Shown here piece after piece: positions 12,852-21,285 of a stretch of DNA of 25,924 bases; the first letter of the stretch is position 1; each line of letters begins with the position of its first letter. The stretch spans positions 1 through 25,924 of IMG/VR virus record IMGVR_UViG_3300029955_000126. One strand, given 5' to 3'. The notes beneath the pieces are model-generated. The model was given only the letters and a program-made list of their open reading frames with translations. It was not told the origin of the DNA and did not search any database. The translations under genes were made by a program, and so were the position numbers. Source of the stretch: a virus.

Positions 12852-13253
12852 TTAGACGCCCGGCACGGTGAAGGTGAACGAGCTGACCGACAGGGTCGCG
12901 CCCGAGGACAGGCTGACCGAGTTCAGGTTCATGTCGCAGCCCGAGGTACCCACGGTGCCGTCGAACAGCGGGGTGACGCCGTCCGACTTCCAGCAGCGGA
13001 ACCAAGCGGCGGTGCCGGTGGTGCCGATGGTCACGTTGCTGATCGCGTTGGCGGTGATCACACCATTCGAGGCGGTGCCGAAGGCGGTGCCGTTCAGGGC
13101 CAGGGTCGCCAGCAGGGTGCCCGAGACCGCCGTCTCCGGGGTCGACGGCTGGCTGCCGCTGAAGATCTGGATGGAACCGCCGTTGGCGAGGGCAGCAAGA
13201 GCATTCGCCTCGGCGTTGGCCGCGACGTAGGAGATGTGAAGGTTCGAAGCCAT
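12852..13253 (-). CDS. Small virion protein with a common phage structural pattern
   Basis: A 133-residue protein from an ATG at 13253 (AGGA upstream). It reads SIQIFSGSQPSTPETAVSGTLLATLALNGTAFGTASNGVITANAI... GTAAWFRCWKSDGVTPLFDGTVGTSGCDMNLNSVSLSSGATLSVSSFTFTVP. The motif order (IY/FxGxxP, GTLLATL, GTAxWFR, DGTVGT, DxNLNS, SGATLSVxSFT) is one I recognise from small structural proteins found in many tailed phages of Proteobacteria. Its detailed role is undefined. All-beta, no membrane helix. It lies second in the run of five virion genes. Confidence 0.7.
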   Translation of the reverse strand: MASNLHISYVAANAEANALAALANGGSIQIFSGSQPSTPETAVSGTLLATLALNGTAFGTASNGVITANAISNVTIGTTGTAAWFRCWKSDGVTPLFDGTVGTSGCDMNLNSVSLSSGATLSVSSFTFTVPGV

Positions 13254-13265
13254 GGATGTTCGGTC

Positions 13266-13631
13266 CTAGTTCGAGAGGTTTACGACGAGCTGCCCAGCGA
13301 GCACGCTCAAGGGGAACCCAGCCGTAATGGTCTGGGGCACAGTCATGGGGGCAGTGAAAAGCAGGTTGCCCGAACTGTCGAACAACCCGACCCACCCAAC
13401 GAGGCCCCAAGTGCCCGTTGGTGTCGGAAAGGTGATGTCATCACTGTTGGAGGCTTCCGGCTCAGCGGTGACGACGAAATTAACCAGAAGGCGGACATAC
13501 GTATCCCCGCCGGCCACTTCGACACCATCTCCACCAGAGGGGTCCGTGATGAACAAGCCCAGCGTCACACCTGTGCCGACCAGCAACTGGTTCAGCAAAG
13601 TGCTTTGCAGGTAAGGCGTCATGTTCGCCAC
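13266..13631 (-). CDS. Small virion protein, first gene after an internal late promoter
   Basis: A 121-residue protein. The start is the GTG at 13631 because CTGGAGGAGTCCACCC places a perfect ribosome binding site 9 nt before it; the ATG three codons later is too far away. The pattern YLQSTLLNQLLVGTG... LFITDPSGGDGVEVAGGDTYVRLLVNF... NSDDITFPTPTGTWGLVGWVGLFDSSGNLLFTAPM is a common tailed-phage structural pattern ('yl...ll..ll........ALft..P...g.g.Ev.gg.Y.R..v.F.....i.fp.at..WG.v.hvgl.d...GnlLf.g.l'). It probably forms part of the tail surface or fibre base. It heads the minor virion run and directly follows promoter 13658-13687. Confidence 0.7.
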   Translation of the reverse strand: MANMTPYLQSTLLNQLLVGTGVTLGLFITDPSGGDGVEVAGGDTYVRLLVNFVVTAEPEASNSDDITFPTPTGTWGLVGWVGLFDSSGNLLFTAPMTVPQTITAGFPLSVLAGQLVVNLSN

Positions 13632-13657
13632 GGGTGGACTCCTCCAGTCACGCCGGC

Positions 13658-13687
13658 AGTATATCCGTGGTGATTGGAAGATGTCAA
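13658..13687 (-). promoter_or_regulatory. Sigma70-type promoter inside the tail operon
   Basis: On the minus strand TTGACA (13687-13682, perfect) is followed after 18 nt by TATACT (13663-13658, five of six). The start of transcription would fall near 13651, leaving a leader of about 20 nt that contains the GGAGGAG of the gene starting at 13631. A 12-bp palindrome lies 28 nt upstream of the -35. This would uncouple the minor tail and tip genes from the capsid-tape measure transcript. Confidence 0.7.
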
Positions 13688-13714
13688 CGAGTTGGACTTG
13701 GACTCTATTTAGGC

Positions 13715-13726
13715 TTTACTAGTAAA
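13715..13726. promoter_or_regulatory. 12-bp palindrome TTTACTAGTAAA upstream of the internal promoter
   Basis: A perfect palindrome in the gap between the gpM-like gene and the internal promoter. The core TACTAGTA also occurs at 8643-8650 and 20280-20287, always within TTTACTAGTA on one strand. The position suits a binding site for an activator or for the phage's own small regulator; this is inference. Confidence 0.45.
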
Positions 13727-13729
13727 CTT

Positions 13730-14119
13730 CTATGGAAGCTCGATAAGTTCGACTATGAAGTCTTCAACAAGTCCATTGCCAGAGGCCACGCCTTTCGGGA
13801 TCTGGAGCGGCTTCGAAAACCGCACTGTTACATTACCAATGGCGGGGTGCGGGTAGATGAACGTCCCGTAGAGCCGCTTTGACTGGTAGAATACTTCGAG
13901 AGCACCGACGTTGTTGATGTACTCACTGGTCGTCAGGTCGACAGACACTCCGTCCGACTGGACGAAGTATTTGAATCCTGTGAAGTACAGCTTGAAGATC
14001 CGCTGGTCCGGGCTGTCAGGGGGCGCGGCGAACTGGTAGGAGTTGCCGAACTGGGCGCGGACGGTCGAGTCCGGGTAGAGGGTCTCGACCTTGTGACGGT
14101 TCCAGAGAAAGGTGTCCAT
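13730..14119 (-). CDS. Minor tail protein gpM-like
   Basis: A 129-residue protein starting 1 nt after the tape measure stop. The N-terminus MDTFLWNRHKVETLYPDSTVRAQFGNSYQFAAPPDSPDQRIFKLYF follows the gpM pattern (lambda gpM begins KTFRWKVKPG and has VRKVRFGDGYSQRAP... LKTYSV). The next strands (LEVFYQSKRLYGTFIYPHPAIGNVTVRFSKPLQIPKG) are beta-rich and the end VEDFIVELIELP resembles the gpM C-terminal strand. In lambda, gpM follows the tape measure and helps build the tail tip between tape measure and gpL; the location agrees. Similarity is moderate. Confidence 0.7.
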   Translation of the reverse strand: MDTFLWNRHKVETLYPDSTVRAQFGNSYQFAAPPDSPDQRIFKLYFTGFKYFVQSDGVSVDLTTSEYINNVGALEVFYQSKRLYGTFIYPHPAIGNVTVRFSKPLQIPKGVASGNGLVEDFIVELIELP

Positions 14120-14120
14120 G

Positions 14121-17100
14121 CTACTGCCCCATCGCTACAGATTTGATCAATTGCTTGGTCTGGCCACCACGCAGGATGTCGTCGCCGATGACGGCCAGGA
14201 CGTCCTTGGGGCCTAGGCTGGGCTTGGCGTCGGGGGCCATGACGTAGACGTTCGAAGTGTCGGGAGCCCGCTTGTTGGAGTTGGCCGCCGAGGACACCGC
14301 CGAGGAGGCGTTCGAGTTGTAGCTGTTGCCCATGGCATTCAGCGCCGAGAGGTTGTTGGCACCGATCAGGTCGACGGCAGACTGGCGCATGATGAACTCA
14401 CCCGGCGCGGCATTGATGAGCGTGCTGTCGCGGGTCGAGGTTGGAGCATCACCGCCAAGGGCGTAGCTACGGCGGGGGACCTTGCCCCCTTGCCAGAAAG
14501 CATGACGCCCGGTGACGTGGCCACCTTGCCAAGCCATAGCTTCGCCGCCCATGGCAGCCATCCCGCCGGCCCCTGCCCCGGCCCCTGCCCCGGCCCCTGC
14601 CCCTGCCCCTGCCCCGGCTCCACCGAACAAGCTCCCCAGCGCGTTGCCGCCCATGTTCATCAGCTGCTTGGCCACCATGTTCGATGCGACCTGCTGCATC
14701 GATTGGAGGATCGAGACGGCCATGTTCTTGAAGGCCATCCCGACCTTGGTGGTCCCCGCCTCCATGGTCGTGATGAAGGAACTCATCGCCTGAGTGGTCG
14801 AGTTCATGACCTGGGGGATGCCATTGCGGAGGTCCTGAAGCATGGTCGTATTATTTGCTGATTGCCAGTCACTAAAGCCCGAAGAGACGGCCCCGCCAAC
14901 CGAGGTCGGAGGAGCCTCTTTTTCGAGCTGGACCTTGTCCTTGAGCAGGGTTAACTGTTTGGACTGTTCCCCAGTGATCTTCTCCTGAACGGTCGCTTCT
15001 TCCTTTACCGCGTCATTATAGGCGTTCTGAGCCGTCTCATGGTCCTTGCTACCTTCGGGAGCAGCTTCGAGAGTCCGCTTGCGATTAGCAACATCCTCCT
15101 GGGCCTTCGTCAGATCCGTCGAGAGGGCTTTGATATAGGTGTCGATGGAGTTCAAAAGGGCTTGGTTCTCGGTAATCAGCCTCTGACCTGCGGCGATCTT
15201 CTCCTCATCCGTCAGCTGCTCACCAGCAGCCTGCCGCTTGGCATTCTCAAGCTGAGCATCCACCGCCGTCTTGTTGATCTGGAAGTTGCGCAGATCGAAC
15301 TGGTTCGTCGCGGTGGTAACATCCGCGTCGATCCCTTTCTTTACTGAGGTCTGGCTGGGGCCGAGGTCGGCAGCCTTCTGAAGGTCAGCCTGCTCCTCTT
15401 CGAGCTTCGTCCTCTCCTCGTTGATTTTGTCGAGCTTGAACTTCAGCTCGGCCGGGGAGCCTTTGTGGGAGAGCACCTCATCCTTGGCGACGACGATCAA
15501 GTCGTTGATGTAATCGTCAACAGCCTTCTTGAGCTTCCCAAGGTTGCCCTGGATCTCTGTGGGTGTAGCTTCGGCATCCTTGGCCGCTCGCATGATGTTG
15601 TCGAGGGTGGCCTTGGCATCGCTAACAGCGGCTTGGTCGGTCTGCTGCTTGATCGACAGGGCGGCAGCGTCGATAGCGTCGTTCCGGGTCTCAGCATCCC
15701 GCTGGTAGCCATCAATCTGCTGCTTGGCCGCAGCCTGAGCTGCCATGATCGCGGTGTCCCGGTTGGCCGCTGCGCCACGGGTGTCCGCGCCGGGGTTGGC
15801 GAGGATATCCTTCTGGTAGTTGTCGTTGGCCTGCTTCAAGGCAATCGCCAAGTTATCATTGGCTTTGGCCGTCGCATCCTTGAGGAAGGCATCGACCACG
15901 GCCTTGGTCTTGGCCTTCGACATCTGGCCAATGTCGTCCGCCGCCGTCAGGCTGTTGGCTGTCGAAGCCTTGGTGTCAATGAGCTTGTCAAAGGTCAGTG
16001 CGTCGGCCGTCGCCGTCAGGGTCTTCGCTACCAGCTCCTGCTGGGCAGTCTTCAGCTTCGCCAGAGCCTCCGCCGACCCCGCGTATTCGATCGGTTTGTC
16101 GGTGACATCTTCCTGGGACTTAATGAACGCCTCAAGGTTCTTGATGGTGTCACCGGCCTTCGAATTGAACTGATCGAGGCGGTCCTGGGCCAGCTTACGA
16201 AGGGCATCAGGGTCAGTCTCGTGGATATCTCCAGGCTTGTTAGCAGCGGCTTGCTCGGTCTTGGCCTCAACCAAGAGAGCATCAGCGCGGGCAACGATAG
16301 GCTGACCGGCGGCTTGCTCGTCGGCAGTACGGAGGAGGGCCTTCTGCTGCGCGGGGATGTTGGCCAGAGCGGTGAGCTTCCCCATCGCGGCGTTCAGCTC
16401 GGTCGCCGTTGCCCGAAGAGCATCCTTATCTTCAGGGGTGGTGGCATCATTGGCCCGCTTGGAGAAGTCGGCATAAAGCTTCCCGAGGATCTCGGAGTTA
16501 GCCGCGTTGCTTTCTGGTGTGCTGTCCTTCGCCGGCTGAGCCTTGAGGATGGAATAGGCTGCATCGTAGATCAGTTGCTTGTTCTTGTCGTCGTCGGACA
16601 GCTTGTTGGCATAGCCGCCGACCGTCGTGCTGGAGGCTGCGAAAGCCGCGTTGGCTGCCTTTTGATCCAGCTCGGCTTTGGACCCCAGTAGATCCGCCTG
16701 CTCGCGGGTCTTGATGACGATCTCCCCGGCGGTAGAGCCCTTCAGCTTCTCCAGCGCAGAGATAAGATCGTCCGTCTTGGTGACAGCTCCAGAGATATGG
16801 AGCCCCAGGGAGCCGAACTGCTCATTGAGGTTGGCGACCTCTTTGACAGGGTCCTTCAAGTTCTCACCCTCGGCGGCCAGCTTTAGGATCGCCGCATCGA
16901 TAGCGCCAACAGACTTTTCTGCGCTCTCAATCCCTGACTTCAGCTCGGAGATTTTACCCTTCACCGCATCGATCTGATCATCGAGAGAGGGGAACTTCCC
17001 CGAGAGGGCAGAGATCGCCATGGCCAAGGCGGCGACGGCTGTAACCACCACGGTGATGACGCTCGGGCTCTTGACCAAACCGAGGAGCATCCCTCCGAAG

Positions 17101-19640
17101 CCAACCGAGGCCTCCTTGGCGGCCACTCCGACCCCTTCGACAACCGTCTCAACCTCTTTCGCAGCGGTAAGGGTCTTCAGCGCCGTGGCGGCCTCAGTGA
17201 CTGCTGTCCCGGCGCCCATCAGCTCTAAGGTAAAAGCCGCCAGCTTCATCGACCCGAACGCCGCGCCGGCATCGACTACCGCGCTGGTGAGAGCCGGGAA
17301 CTTATTGGCTGCCGACAGGATACCGCTGGTGAGATTGGCGAGGCCCTTGAGAACCTCACCTAATGGCATCGCCGCATTCTGAAGCGTGGTCGCCCAGGTG
17401 TTGCCCAGGCGCTCGAAGGACCCAGCGAGGGTATCGAGGTTACGCTTGGCAGCGTCGGCAGCGGCCCCCTGCTGACCCATGGTGGCGATGAACTCGTCGG
17501 CGTGCTCGATGTTCTTTCCGAGGGCGTTGTAGAGGGCCGCGCCCTCCGCCCCCATGATCTTCATCGCCTGAGCCGAGGTGAGCCCGGCCTCGTGCATGTT
17601 CTTGAAAGCGCCGATCAGGCCGTTGGCCTTCAGGTCGACGGCGTCGGAGTTGAGCCCGACCTGAGCCAGCTCCTTGGTGAAGGCCTCGGTCGGATTGGCC
17701 ATCGCCAGCATGGCTTGGCGCAGCCCCGTGCCGAAGCGGTCCTGCATGCGGACGCCAGCGTCGGCGGCCAGCGCCATCGTGCCGATCAGCTCCTTGAGGC
17801 TGACATTGGCTTCGGCCCCGACCTCAGCAGTCAGGCTGAGCCCGGACTTCAGTGCCTCGGAAGTCAGCCGGCTCTTGGCCATGGTGCCGGTTGCGAGGTC
17901 CGCGATTTGCCCGGTGCTGCTGCTGGGCATATCGTAAGCGCCCACCACGCCGGTCAGCATGGTCGCGGCTTCCTGAGGCTTCATACGGGTGGCCGACGAG
18001 AAGTCGGTGATCCCCTTCAAACTGTCCTGGACCTGGGTCGCGGTGAAACCGAACTTGCCGAGGACGATGGTCGCCTCGACAATATCCTTGGCGGACTGAT
18101 TGCTGGACGCAGCCACACCGTCGATGGTGGTCCGCAGGTCCTTCATCTGGCTGTTAGACGCCTGGGTCAGCGCCTGCAATTCGCCGAACGATTTGTCCAA
18201 CTCGACGACGCTGCGAACGGTCTCGGTAATACCGCCGAACATTGAGCCGAAGATCATATAGTCGGCCATATTCGAAGAGTGGCGTCCGAAGCGGTCTTGG
18301 ACGCTTTCCTGCTGGGGCGGGGGGCGATTGGCCTTGGCAGCGGCCTTATTGGCTTCGGCTAGCTTCTCAACCTGGAGGGTCATATCCTTGACCTTAGCGG
18401 CCTGAAGATCCCACTCCAGGGAATTCTCCGCCAGAACATCAAGGTTCTTCTTCTCGGTAGCCAGGAGGGTCTGAGCCTCAGCAATCGGAGACGTAGCGGA
18501 AGCAGCACGGGCCGCGCCACGGTTATTGTTAAGGTCGATCTGCTGTTGAGGCCGAGCCGCGTTGGCTGCCGCTTTCTCAGCAGCTTCCTGATCGGCCGCC
18601 ACCATCTTCGCGTTGGCGTCGAGTTCCTTGAAGTAGCTCTTCGCCGAGGCAAGTCGTTCCTGCTCGTACTCGTTCCAAGCAGCAGCGGACTCTTTGTTGA
18701 CCTGAGCTTCCGCGTTGGCTGCCGCTTTTTGATCGGCCACCGCCATCGCCGCGTTGGCGTCGAGTTCCTTGAAGTAGCTCTTCGCCGAGGCAAGTCGTTC
18801 CTGCTCGTACTCGTTCCAAGCAGCAGCGGACTCTTTGTTGACCTGAGCTTCCTCTTTTTGAGCCTCCGTCACAGCCTTGATCTGGGTCTCGACGGCAAAG
18901 AGGTCCTCGGTATATGCCTTGATCCTTAGCGGGTCAGCGGCACCGATGGCCTCCTGCTGGTCCAAGCCGGCGGCGATCTTCATCTTCCCGAGCTGGTTGA
19001 GGTCGGTCGAGTTTGGGTCGACACCGTTGCGTCGATAACGCAACACATCGGGGTCAACCTCATTGAGCTTCCGTTCGAACTGCTTGCTCTGCCCCTTCCC
19101 AAGACCTTCCAACTTGGCTGCGTTGGTCGCCTCCCGGACAACGTCCAGCGACTTCAGCAGCGTGTTCCGCAGGCCATCGACGAACAGCTTCATCGTCTGG
19201 GTAAGCATCGCCTCGGTAGACGAGGCAATCGTCTTGCTGATGGCCTGAGCATTCTGACGGCCCAGGGACTGCTGATAGGCTGCGTTGTTCGCACGGGCGT
19301 CGGAGCGGTCCTGGTTCTGAAGTGAGTTGCGGCCTGAGTTGGCCGAGCCCATTTGCCGAGCAGCTACGCTGGCGGCAGTCCCCCGGTCATCCTCCTTGAC
19401 CCGATGAAGCTCCGCCAGGGTCTTCTGAGCTTGAGCCAGTTGGTTGTTGAGAGCCTCAACACCCTGAGTGAGGGCCGCCACCTTCTCCGTGGGAGGTCCG
19501 AAGGCTGCGCCCAAGGCCTCTGTGGCGGCGTCGGCGGAAACAGCAACCTTCCCTAGGCCCTGCTCAAGGGTGTCAAGCTCCTCAAGGCCGGTGACAACAG
19601 CATCTAGTTCAATCTGACCTGCACTGTTCTCGTCAGCCAT
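14121..19640 (-). CDS. Tail tape measure protein
   Basis: An 1839-residue protein, the longest gene here, with GAGAGGTTAGCAAC before the ATG. Residues 1-450 are helical, Ala/Gln/Glu/Lys-rich coiled coil, including a tandem duplicate of about 47-51 residues (residues about 263-360). Residues about 455-800 contain the TP901-type tape measure core ([31 protein letters not shown]..., [25 protein letters not shown]). A membrane-like helix [17 protein letters not shown] lies near 865. A long coiled coil follows, then an alternating Gly-Ala tract near 1675-1690 and a C-terminus with [15 protein letters not shown], common in tape measures. The protein sets tail length and may pass through the host membrane during injection; about 1.5 Angstrom per residue would give a tail near 270 nm (inference). 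Confidence 0.93.
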   Translation of the reverse strand: MADENSAGQIELDAVVTGLEELDTLEQGLGKVAVSADAATEALGAAFGPPTEKVAALTQGVEALNNQLAQAQKTLAELHRVKEDDRGTAASVAARQMGSANSGRNSLQNQDRSDARANNAAYQQSLGRQNAQAISKTIASSTEAMLTQTMKLFVDGLRNTLLKSLDVVREATNAAKLEGLGKGQSKQFERKLNEVDPDVLRYRRNGVDPNSTDLNQLGKMKIAAGLDQQEAIGAADPLRIKAYTEDLFAVETQIKAVTEAQKEEAQVNKESAAAWNEYEQERLASAKSYFKELDANAAMAVADQKAAANAEAQVNKESAAAWNEYEQERLASAKSYFKELDANAKMVAADQEAAEKAAANAARPQQQIDLNNNRGAARAASATSPIAEAQTLLATEKKNLDVLAENSLEWDLQAAKVKDMTLQVEKLAEANKAAAKANRPPPQQESVQDRFGRHSSNMADYMIFGSMFGGITETVRSVVELDKSFGELQALTQASNSQMKDLRTTIDGVAASSNQSAKDIVEATIVLGKFGFTATQVQDSLKGITDFSSATRMKPQEAATMLTGVVGAYDMPSSSTGQIADLATGTMAKSRLTSEALKSGLSLTAEVGAEANVSLKELIGTMALAADAGVRMQDRFGTGLRQAMLAMANPTEAFTKELAQVGLNSDAVDLKANGLIGAFKNMHEAGLTSAQAMKIMGAEGAALYNALGKNIEHADEFIATMGQQGAAADAAKRNLDTLAGSFERLGNTWATTLQNAAMPLGEVLKGLANLTSGILSAANKFPALTSAVVDAGAAFGSMKLAAFTLELMGAGTAVTEAATALKTLTAAKEVETVVEGVGVAAKEASVGFGGMLLGLVKSPSVITVVVTAVAALAMAISALSGKFPSLDDQIDAVKGKISELKSGIESAEKSVGAIDAAILKLAAEGENLKDPVKEVANLNEQFGSLGLHISGAVTKTDDLISALEKLKGSTAGEIVIKTREQADLLGSKAELDQKAANAAFAASSTTVGGYANKLSDDDKNKQLIYDAAYSILKAQPAKDSTPESNAANSEILGKLYADFSKRANDATTPEDKDALRATATELNAAMGKLTALANIPAQQKALLRTADEQAAGQPIVARADALLVEAKTEQAAANKPGDIHETDPDALRKLAQDRLDQFNSKAGDTIKNLEAFIKSQEDVTDKPIEYAGSAEALAKLKTAQQELVAKTLTATADALTFDKLIDTKASTANSLTAADDIGQMSKAKTKAVVDAFLKDATAKANDNLAIALKQANDNYQKDILANPGADTRGAAANRDTAIMAAQAAAKQQIDGYQRDAETRNDAIDAAALSIKQQTDQAAVSDAKATLDNIMRAAKDAEATPTEIQGNLGKLKKAVDDYINDLIVVAKDEVLSHKGSPAELKFKLDKINEERTKLEEEQADLQKAADLGPSQTSVKKGIDADVTTATNQFDLRNFQINKTAVDAQLENAKRQAAGEQLTDEEKIAAGQRLITENQALLNSIDTYIKALSTDLTKAQEDVANRKRTLEAAPEGSKDHETAQNAYNDAVKEEATVQEKITGEQSKQLTLLKDKVQLEKEAPPTSVGGAVSSGFSDWQSANNTTMLQDLRNGIPQVMNSTTQAMSSFITTMEAGTTKVGMAFKNMAVSILQSMQQVASNMVAKQLMNMGGNALGSLFGGAGAGAGAGAGAGAGAGAGGMAAMGGEAMAWQGGHVTGRHAFWQGGKVPRRSYALGGDAPTSTRDSTLINAAPGEFIMRQSAVDLIGANNLSALNAMGNSYNSNASSAVSSAANSNKRAPDTSNVYVMAPDAKPSLGPKDVLAVIGDDILRGGQTKQLIKSVAMGQ
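14568..14624 (-). repeat. Low-complexity Gly-Ala codon tract in the tape measure gene
   Basis: Repeated CCCCTGCCCCGG on the plus strand encodes (Gly-Ala) about nine times on the minus strand. Such a tract can slip in replication and is probably a flexible linker before the C-terminal domain. Confidence 0.8.
18559..18852 (-). repeat. Tandem duplication in the tape measure gene
   Basis: Two units, 18559-18711 (153 nt) and 18712-18852 (141 nt), differ mainly by a 12-nt indel. The inner 102 nt (18610-18711 and 18751-18852) are identical, so the duplication is recent. It encodes [20 protein letters not shown]... [11 protein letters not shown] twice and preserves the frame. Confidence 0.9.
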
Positions 19641-19644
19641 GTTG

Positions 19645-20279
19645 CTAACCTCTCATCAAAGCACTGAACATCATTTGTGCTGACGCCATATCGTTCGGTG
19701 TCGTGTCTTCCACCTCGCCGTCGCTGCCGCCGAGGGCCAGCGAAACGATCCGGGCGAAGCTGTCGTATTCCTGCACGACCTTCATGTGCTCGAAGCCGAG
19801 CTTCATAGCTATCTTCGACCGCAGATCATTTCGACTGTTGGCCCAGTAGACTTTGGGGAGGCGGCTGGGCACCGTCTCGAATGCCCAGCACAGCGCGCCC
19901 TCAAAAGTTAGGCCTGAATACCAGCCGAGGAGAACGGCTCCAGCACCGCGTTGATCTTTGCCGCGTGTCCTTGGGCGTTCTCGACACGCCGCAAGAAAAA
20001 ACCCAGCAAGTGTTCTTTCCCCCAGTTCAAGGTCCGTTCGACGTCTTCGAGGCTGATGTCCAGCTCGTCCAGGGCGCGCTTGGTCTTCACCTTCCCGCTC
20101 TTGGTACGGTCGGCGAGAACGGAGCCCAGGAATGCGTCACGGGTATCGTTGTCGAGGTCGAGGGAGGCGATGGCATCGATGCTGGACACCGTGCGGGCCA
20201 GCTCGGTCAGCAGGCCATAAGACATGAACAGATCGACGGGAGCCCCGTCGACGATCACCGAAAGAGTTTCATCAGACAT
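19645..20279 (-). CDS. Tail assembly chaperone fusion made by -1 frameshift (gpGT-like)
   Basis: Reading starts at the ATG at 20279 and continues past a slippery TTTTTTC (20001-19995) into the -1 frame, which stays open to the TAG at 19645. The product would be about 211 residues: 95 from the first frame and 116 from the second (GLTFEGALCWAFETVPSRLPKVYW... FEHMKVVQEYDSFARIVSLALGG). The second frame has no convincing start of its own: its first candidate is a GTG at 19872 with a poor ribosome binding site, while the frame is open up to about 20136. Position between tube and tape measure genes and the -1 relation match lambda G/GT, where the fusion recruits tube subunits to the tape measure. 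The 4-nt gap to the tape measure start supports coupling. Confidence 0.8.
19908..20279 (-). CDS. Tail assembly chaperone, unshifted product (gpG-like)
   Basis: A 123-residue acidic, helical protein (MSDETLSVIVDGAPVDLFMSYGLLTELARTVSSIDAIASLDLDNDTRDAFLGSVLADRTKSGKV...). It has GGAG within CTCTGGAG 11 nt before the ATG. The helix pattern and the segment EHLLGFFLRRVEN that carries the slippery codons are typical of the major tail chaperone. It would coat the tape measure during assembly and be absent from virions. It sits just after a terminator-like hairpin, which may lower its expression relative to the tube gene. Confidence 0.85.
   Translation of the reverse strand: MSDETLSVIVDGAPVDLFMSYGLLTELARTVSSIDAIASLDLDNDTRDAFLGSVLADRTKSGKVKTKRALDELDISLEDVERTLNWGKEHLLGFFLRRVENAQGHAAKINAVLEPFSSAGIQA
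19995..20001 (-). promoter_or_regulatory. -1 ribosomal frameshift site TTTTTTC
   Basis: On the minus strand the zero-frame codons are GGT TTT TTC, so the heptamer T TTT TTC fits X XXY YYZ exactly. Slippage moves to the -1 frame, which carries the second half of the chaperone fusion. It lies 85 nt before the zero-frame stop. Confidence 0.8.
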
Positions 20280-20288
20280 TACTAGTAA
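20279..20288. promoter_or_regulatory. TTACTAGTAA palindrome at the chaperone start
   Basis: A 10-bp palindrome lies directly next to the ATG at 20279 and 2 nt from the CTCTGGAG element (20291-20298, minus strand). It shares TTTACTAGTA with sites at 8641 and 13715. Confidence 0.4.
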
Positions 20289-20296
20289 ATCTCCAG

Positions 20297-20334
20297 AGAA
20301 AAAGCCACGATGAGAGAATATCTCATCGTGGCTT
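20297..20334 (-). terminator. Terminator-like hairpin after the tail tube gene
   Basis: AAGCCACGATGAGA (20302-20315) and TCTCATCGTGGCTT (20321-20334) pair perfectly over 14 bp with loop GAATA. On the minus strand the stem leads into TTTTT then CTCTGG. It lies between tube and chaperone genes. Because the downstream chaperone and tape measure have no visible promoter, it is likely a leaky terminator that sets a high tube to low tape measure ratio. Confidence 0.8.
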
Positions 20335-20336
20335 CT

Positions 20337-20376
20337 AAGACAAGGGCGTGTGGTCTCTGGAGGAGCGCCTTGTCTT
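20337..20376. repeat. Second hairpin after the tail tube gene, with CTCTGGAGGAGCGCC in its loop
   Basis: AAGACAAGG (20337-20345) and CCTTGTCTT (20368-20376) pair over 9 bp. On the plus strand it is followed by TTCC, so it could also stop plus-strand transcription. Its loop holds, on the plus strand, the same 15-mer (CTCTGGAGGAGCGCC) that precedes the ATG at 24131 on the minus strand. Confidence 0.65.
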
Positions 20377-20380
20377 TTCC

Positions 20381-21181
20381 TTACGCCATCACAAGCTGGG
20401 CAGCCTGGGTGGAGAACAGGGAGTAGTAGGTGTCGGTCTGGACCGGGTTGTAGACGGTCGCCTCGAAGGGCATGTTGCCATAGCTCTTCGTGTCGAAGTG
20501 CAGGTTGAAGCCCTTGGTGATCTTGATCTTCGGGATGTTGATCCGGACCAGGGTACCGTCGCGCAGGGCGCCCACGGCGGCCATCGACAGGTAGGGCTGG
20601 TCGACGGTGGAAGCCAGAGCCTGCGGAGGCGCCAGACGGACAATCGCGCCAGCCGGGAGGCTGTCAGGGATGCCGTAGGTCAGGGTCAGCACGTTGGTGG
20701 AGACCGAGGCGATCAGGTCGACATAGATCTGATCCTGGGTCGCACCCTGCACGATGATCCAGCTGCCAGCGGTGAGGCTGGTGGCCGAGGTCACCGACAG
20801 GCTCATGTCGGGACTGACATAGGTGCCGGTGGTTTCGGCGGTGCTCACCGTGGTGGCCACGGCGGCGTTGGTCAGCAGCGAGCCGTTCTGGCCCAGCGCG
20901 TAAGCGATGTTCTTGGCGCTGTACTCGTAAACCTCGAACGAGCAGGACAGCTCGGACTTGTTCATCGCGCTGTCGACGATGTTGTTCTGCAGCCCCTGCG
21001 TGAGGTTGACGTAGCCGGTATCGTACTTCAGCTGGAAGTTCTTGACGAGGCCCAGGCCGTGCTGGGGGCCGTTGAGCTTGAACAGATCGGAATCACCGCC
21101 GTTGGCACCATAGGCACCAACCATCACAGTCGCCTCGCCGAGCATGAAGGTACCAGTTTTTGCGACGCCGAAGTTCGACAT
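20381..21181 (-). CDS. Major tail tube protein
   Basis: A 266-residue protein, ATG at 21181 with GGGAGCACATC upstream. It reads MSNFGVAKTGTFMLGEATVMVGAYGANGGD... HGLGLVKNFQLKYDTGYVNLTQGLQNNIVDSAMNKSELSCSFEVYEYSAKNIAYALGQNG, the familiar tube-protein order: an N-terminal 'G.a.v.lg' strand, a 'v..f.l......l.qG' strand, then a helix 'yE....ni.yAlG'. A Thr/Ser-rich beta insertion (about 110-175) may be an outer decoration domain. It precedes chaperone and tape measure genes and is followed by two hairpins, as expected for one of the most abundant virion proteins. Confidence 0.88.
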   Translation of the reverse strand: MSNFGVAKTGTFMLGEATVMVGAYGANGGDSDLFKLNGPQHGLGLVKNFQLKYDTGYVNLTQGLQNNIVDSAMNKSELSCSFEVYEYSAKNIAYALGQNGSLLTNAAVATTVSTAETTGTYVSPDMSLSVTSATSLTAGSWIIVQGATQDQIYVDLIASVSTNVLTLTYGIPDSLPAGAIVRLAPPQALASTVDQPYLSMAAVGALRDGTLVRINIPKIKITKGFNLHFDTKSYGNMPFEATVYNPVQTDTYYSLFSTQAAQLVMA

Positions 21182-21285
21182 GATGTGCTCCCGAATAGGT
21201 AAGAGAAATTCTGTATTCCTCTTGTACAGCGATGGGTGCTATGGTACGTCGTGAGATAAAAGCGGAATTATTCGGAGTTTATCAG
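21182..21285. promoter_or_regulatory. Divergent region between tail tube gene and RHH regulator
   Basis: A 104-bp gene-free stretch between divergent starts. It has ribosome binding sites for both genes (GGGAGC on the minus strand, CGGAGT on the plus). TTGTAC at 21222-21227 on the plus strand resembles a -35 but no good -10 lies at 16-18 nt. The flanking GTAC tetrads (21224 and 21244) make a loose dyad. Promoters are expected but not clearly visible. Confidence 0.35.

Noticed and set aside
15465-16691. 408-residue plus-strand frame opposite the tape measure gene
   Set aside because: Shadow of coiled-coil codons; no start signal, low-complexity Leu/Gly/Val/Arg composition.
19645-19872. Independent gene starting with GTG at 19872
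   Set aside because: Poor ribosome binding site, and the frame is open far upstream in the -1 register from a slippery heptamer; a frameshift fusion is the better reading.
20348-21202. Plus-strand frame opposite the tail tube gene, preceded by CTCTGGAGG
   Set aside because: The motif is upstream of no good in-frame ATG; the frame is a shadow of the tube gene.
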